Assembly: GCA_022842885.1 (NCBI GenBank)
Contig: JALHOR010000059.1
Span: forward strand, 1-33,974
DNA length: 33,974 nt
Direction of reading: 5' to 3'
Source of the DNA: Anaerolineae bacterium
Lineage (GTDB): Bacteria > Chloroflexota > Anaerolineae > Aggregatilineales > Phototrophicaceae
Positions 32,795 to 33,974 of this stretch are shown one piece after another. The translations under genes were made by a program, and so were the position numbers. Numbering within the stretch: position 1 is the stretch's first letter; every line of letters begins with the position of its first letter. The notes under the pieces were generated by a model. It was not told where the DNA came from. It was given only the letters and a program-made list of their open reading frames with translations, and made no database searches.

Positions 32795-32828
32795 TATATC
32801 AGAAGTTGGTATATCAATTATTGATATA
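32795..32828 (-). promoter_or_regulatory. PadR-type operator, TATATCA class
   Basis: A perfect 19-bp palindrome (TATATCAAT-T-ATTGATATA) lies at 32810-32828 and overlaps the -10. Another half-site TATATCA is at 32795-32801, 15 bp away. This operator differs from the ATACTGT-type operator of the first PadR system. Confidence 0.8.
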
Positions 32829-32854
32829 GTAAAGTGGTTTTGGAGATTTGTCAA
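32826..32854 (-). promoter_or_regulatory. Sigma70-type promoter of the second padR operon
   Basis: On the minus strand TTGACA (32849-32854) is separated by 17 bases from TACTAT (32826-32831). It points to the padR start at 32757. Confidence 0.8.
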
Positions 32855-32896
32855 GCAGGCAAAAATATTTCAGTTTATCGGTTATCAGAGGTTGTA

Positions 32897-32924
32897 GGGA
32901 CTAAGGACTAGGGACTTATGACTA
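32897..32924 (+). repeat. Tandem heptamer repeat
   Basis: Four seven-base units follow each other: GGGACTA, AGGACTA, GGGACTT, ATGACTA. The block lies in the spacer between the padR promoter and the peroxiredoxin gene end. Such short tandem heptamers are known from cyanobacterial and other genomes. Confidence 0.7.
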
Positions 32925-32965
32925 AATGCCCTAATCCTGTTGCTTTTTCATGCGGGGAATTGCGA

Positions 32966-33421
32966 CTACCCAATCGTCTTTAACGCTTCGGCAATGCTGT
33001 CTTTGGGGCTGATATTGAGGCGTTCATCTATGACGACGCCGTTTTCATCAATGAGCCAATGGGAGCGAATGACCCCCATATATTTTTTACCGAACATCGA
33101 TTTTTCGCCCCATGCGCCCCACGCTTCCATCACGGCATGGTCTTCGTCTGCCAGCAAATCATACGGCAAATTTTCGGCTTGTTTCCATTTCAACTGGTCT
33201 TTGGGGGTATCCGGGCTGATGCCTAAAACGACGGTATTGCCCGCTTCAATCTGCGGGAAGGCATCGCGGAAACCACAGGCTTGGGTGGTGCAACCGGGTG
33301 TCCCTGCGGCGGGATACGCAAAGAGCAGCACTTTTTTACCACGGAAATCGCTCAGTTTTATGGTGTTGCCATCTTGGTTCAGCAGTTCAAAATCGGGGGC
33401 TTGTTGTCCTTTAGCGGGCAT
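32966..33421 (-). CDS. bcp: Thioredoxin-dependent peroxiredoxin, Bcp/PrxQ type
   Basis: The 151-residue cytoplasmic enzyme reduces hydroperoxides with thiol reductants. It has the Bcp pattern FAYPAAGTPGCTTQACGFRD with peroxidatic Cys44 and resolving Cys49 in the same helix, then the partner-loop ISPDTPKDQLKW and the KKYMGVIRSHWLIDENG segment. AGGAGA precedes ATG 33421 at good spacing. It is a single-gene unit between the heptamer block and the Nudix gene. Confidence 0.95.
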   Translation of the reverse strand: MPAKGQQAPDFELLNQDGNTIKLSDFRGKKVLLFAYPAAGTPGCTTQACGFRDAFPQIEAGNTVVLGISPDTPKDQLKWKQAENLPYDLLADEDHAVMEAWGAWGEKSMFGKKYMGVIRSHWLIDENGVVIDERLNISPKDSIAEALKTIG

Positions 33422-33524
33422 AACGATGTCTCCTGTGTAAATAGTACGCTCTATAGAGACGCAATCATAATCGCAGATATGACGTGTGGGATAGAAAAAA
33501 GGGCATTTTTAAACGATTGCTCAT

Positions 33525-33959
33525 CTATTGGGTATCACTTTTGGAGAACGCTGCCAAATCCTCCAATTCGCCGCGCTGCCAGCGGGCAATGAGCGTCTTG
33601 GAGGGATAAAACGCCAATGGGGGGATAGCCTCTTTGCTGAACCATTCGGCTTGTTCGGCATCATCTGCCGCCGCTAGTGTGCCGCCCGTGAGGTGCGCGG
33701 CATAAGCGATGACGATATTTGCCAAGCCGTTATCGCGCTTAGGGTAGACATCCAGCAAATGCGTGACTTGCACTTCAAGTCCGGTTTCTTCTAATGTTTC
33801 GCGCACAGCGGCATCGGCGGGGGCTTCATCTGCCTCTACAAAACCTGCTGGAAGCGCCCATAAGCCTTTGCCGGGATCCATGCCGCGCTGAACTAATAAG
33901 ACTTGATTATTGTTCAACACGAAGACGACCACTGCCACTTTAGGGTCAAAATATACCAC
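33525..33959 (-). CDS. Nudix hydrolase (5' truncated by contig end)
   Basis: The Nudix box GFVEADEAPADAAVRETLEETGL keeps every catalytic position of Gx5Ex7REUxEExGU. The visible N-terminus VYFDPKVAVVVFVLNNNQVLLVQRG is how related Nudix proteins read after an N-terminal zinc ribbon, so the GTG at 33959 is probably not the true start and the 5' end is lost where the adapter begins. The family usually hydrolyses nucleoside diphosphates linked to another group, such as ADP-ribose or NADH; substrate is not fixed here. Confidence 0.88.
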   Translation of the reverse strand: MVYFDPKVAVVVFVLNNNQVLLVQRGMDPGKGLWALPAGFVEADEAPADAAVRETLEETGLEVQVTHLLDVYPKRDNGLANIVIAYAAHLTGGTLAAADDAEQAEWFSKEAIPPLAFYPSKTLIARWQRGELEDLAAFSKSDTQ

Positions 33960-33961
33960 GC

Positions 33962-33974
33962 AGATCGGAAGAGC
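33962..33974. other. Untrimmed Illumina TruSeq adapter start
   Basis: AGATCGGAAGAGC is the common 13-base start of Illumina TruSeq adapters and forms the very end of the window. These bases are not genomic. Confidence 0.95.

Noticed and set aside
1..33974. CRISPR array, tRNA or rRNA genes
   Set aside because: I saw no regular repeat-spacer pattern and no recognisable tRNA or rRNA sequence; the repeats found are palindromic or within coding sequence.

Overview
The window looks like a whole contig from an uncultured bacterium, most likely a member of the Chloroflexota (Anaerolineae-like). This placement is inferred from the gene mix: a Uma2 nuclease, PadR/HAAS pairs, PQQ-like and WD40 propellers, an M3B oligopeptidase, a tandem-Ig surface protein with an LPXTG tail, and abundant palindromic intergenic repeats. 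No rRNA or marker gene is present to confirm it. Base composition is roughly balanced except for an AT-rich WD40 gene at 27347-29347. The last 13 bases (33962-33974) match the start of the Illumina TruSeq adapter, so the right end is a sequencing artefact. The left end breaks inside a near-identical Ig-domain repeat.

Layout. 1-2.4 kb: 3' part of a repetitive, LPXTG-anchored surface protein. 2.6-4.2 kb: a membrane-tethered alpha/beta hydrolase and a convergent membrane protein. 4.2-10.1 kb: a complete phosphate-import operon pstS-pstC-pstA-pstB, preceded by an AT-rich leader with TTAA-centred repeats that resemble Pho boxes. 10.1-13.2 kb: a DUF433/RelE-type toxin-antitoxin pair, a Ser/Thr kinase and a Uma2 nuclease. 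13.3-14.7 kb: a cyclic-nucleotide-binding-domain protein followed by a PfkB-type phosphofructokinase. 14.8-16.2 kb: PadR regulator plus HAAS-type membrane partner behind a double operator. 16.4-19.2 kb: an MDR oxidoreductase and an acyl-CoA synthetase. 19.3-22.8 kb: hybrid-sensor-like histidine kinase, its single-domain response regulator, and a convergent orphan receiver. 22.9-27.4 kb: a PQQ-like propeller, oligoendopeptidase F and a zinc alcohol dehydrogenase. 27.3-31.7 kb: WD40 propeller, DinD, an isoprenylcysteine-methyltransferase-like protein and a small acidic protein. 31.8-34 kb: a second PadR system, a Bcp peroxiredoxin and a 5'-truncated Nudix hydrolase.

The most unusual part is the phosphate transporter. 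Its binding protein is a fusion of a fasciclin (FAS1) domain to a PstS domain and has no lipobox. PstC carries a beta-rich insertion after its first membrane helix, and PstA carries two large insertions that roughly double its length. By standard Pst topology all these extra parts lie on the outer face of the membrane, so together they suggest an enlarged, possibly surface-attached, phosphate-capture complex.

A second theme is 3'-end repeats. Three copies of a 90-bp element with a perfect central palindrome (plus a fourth core-only copy) sit just after gene stops, and the palindromes differ by matched changes on both arms. A third theme is two PadR modules, each with its own distinct inverted-repeat operator lying on its own promoter. 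One of these regulates a protein that joins a PadR-linked membrane segment to a type II secretion F-like cytosolic domain.
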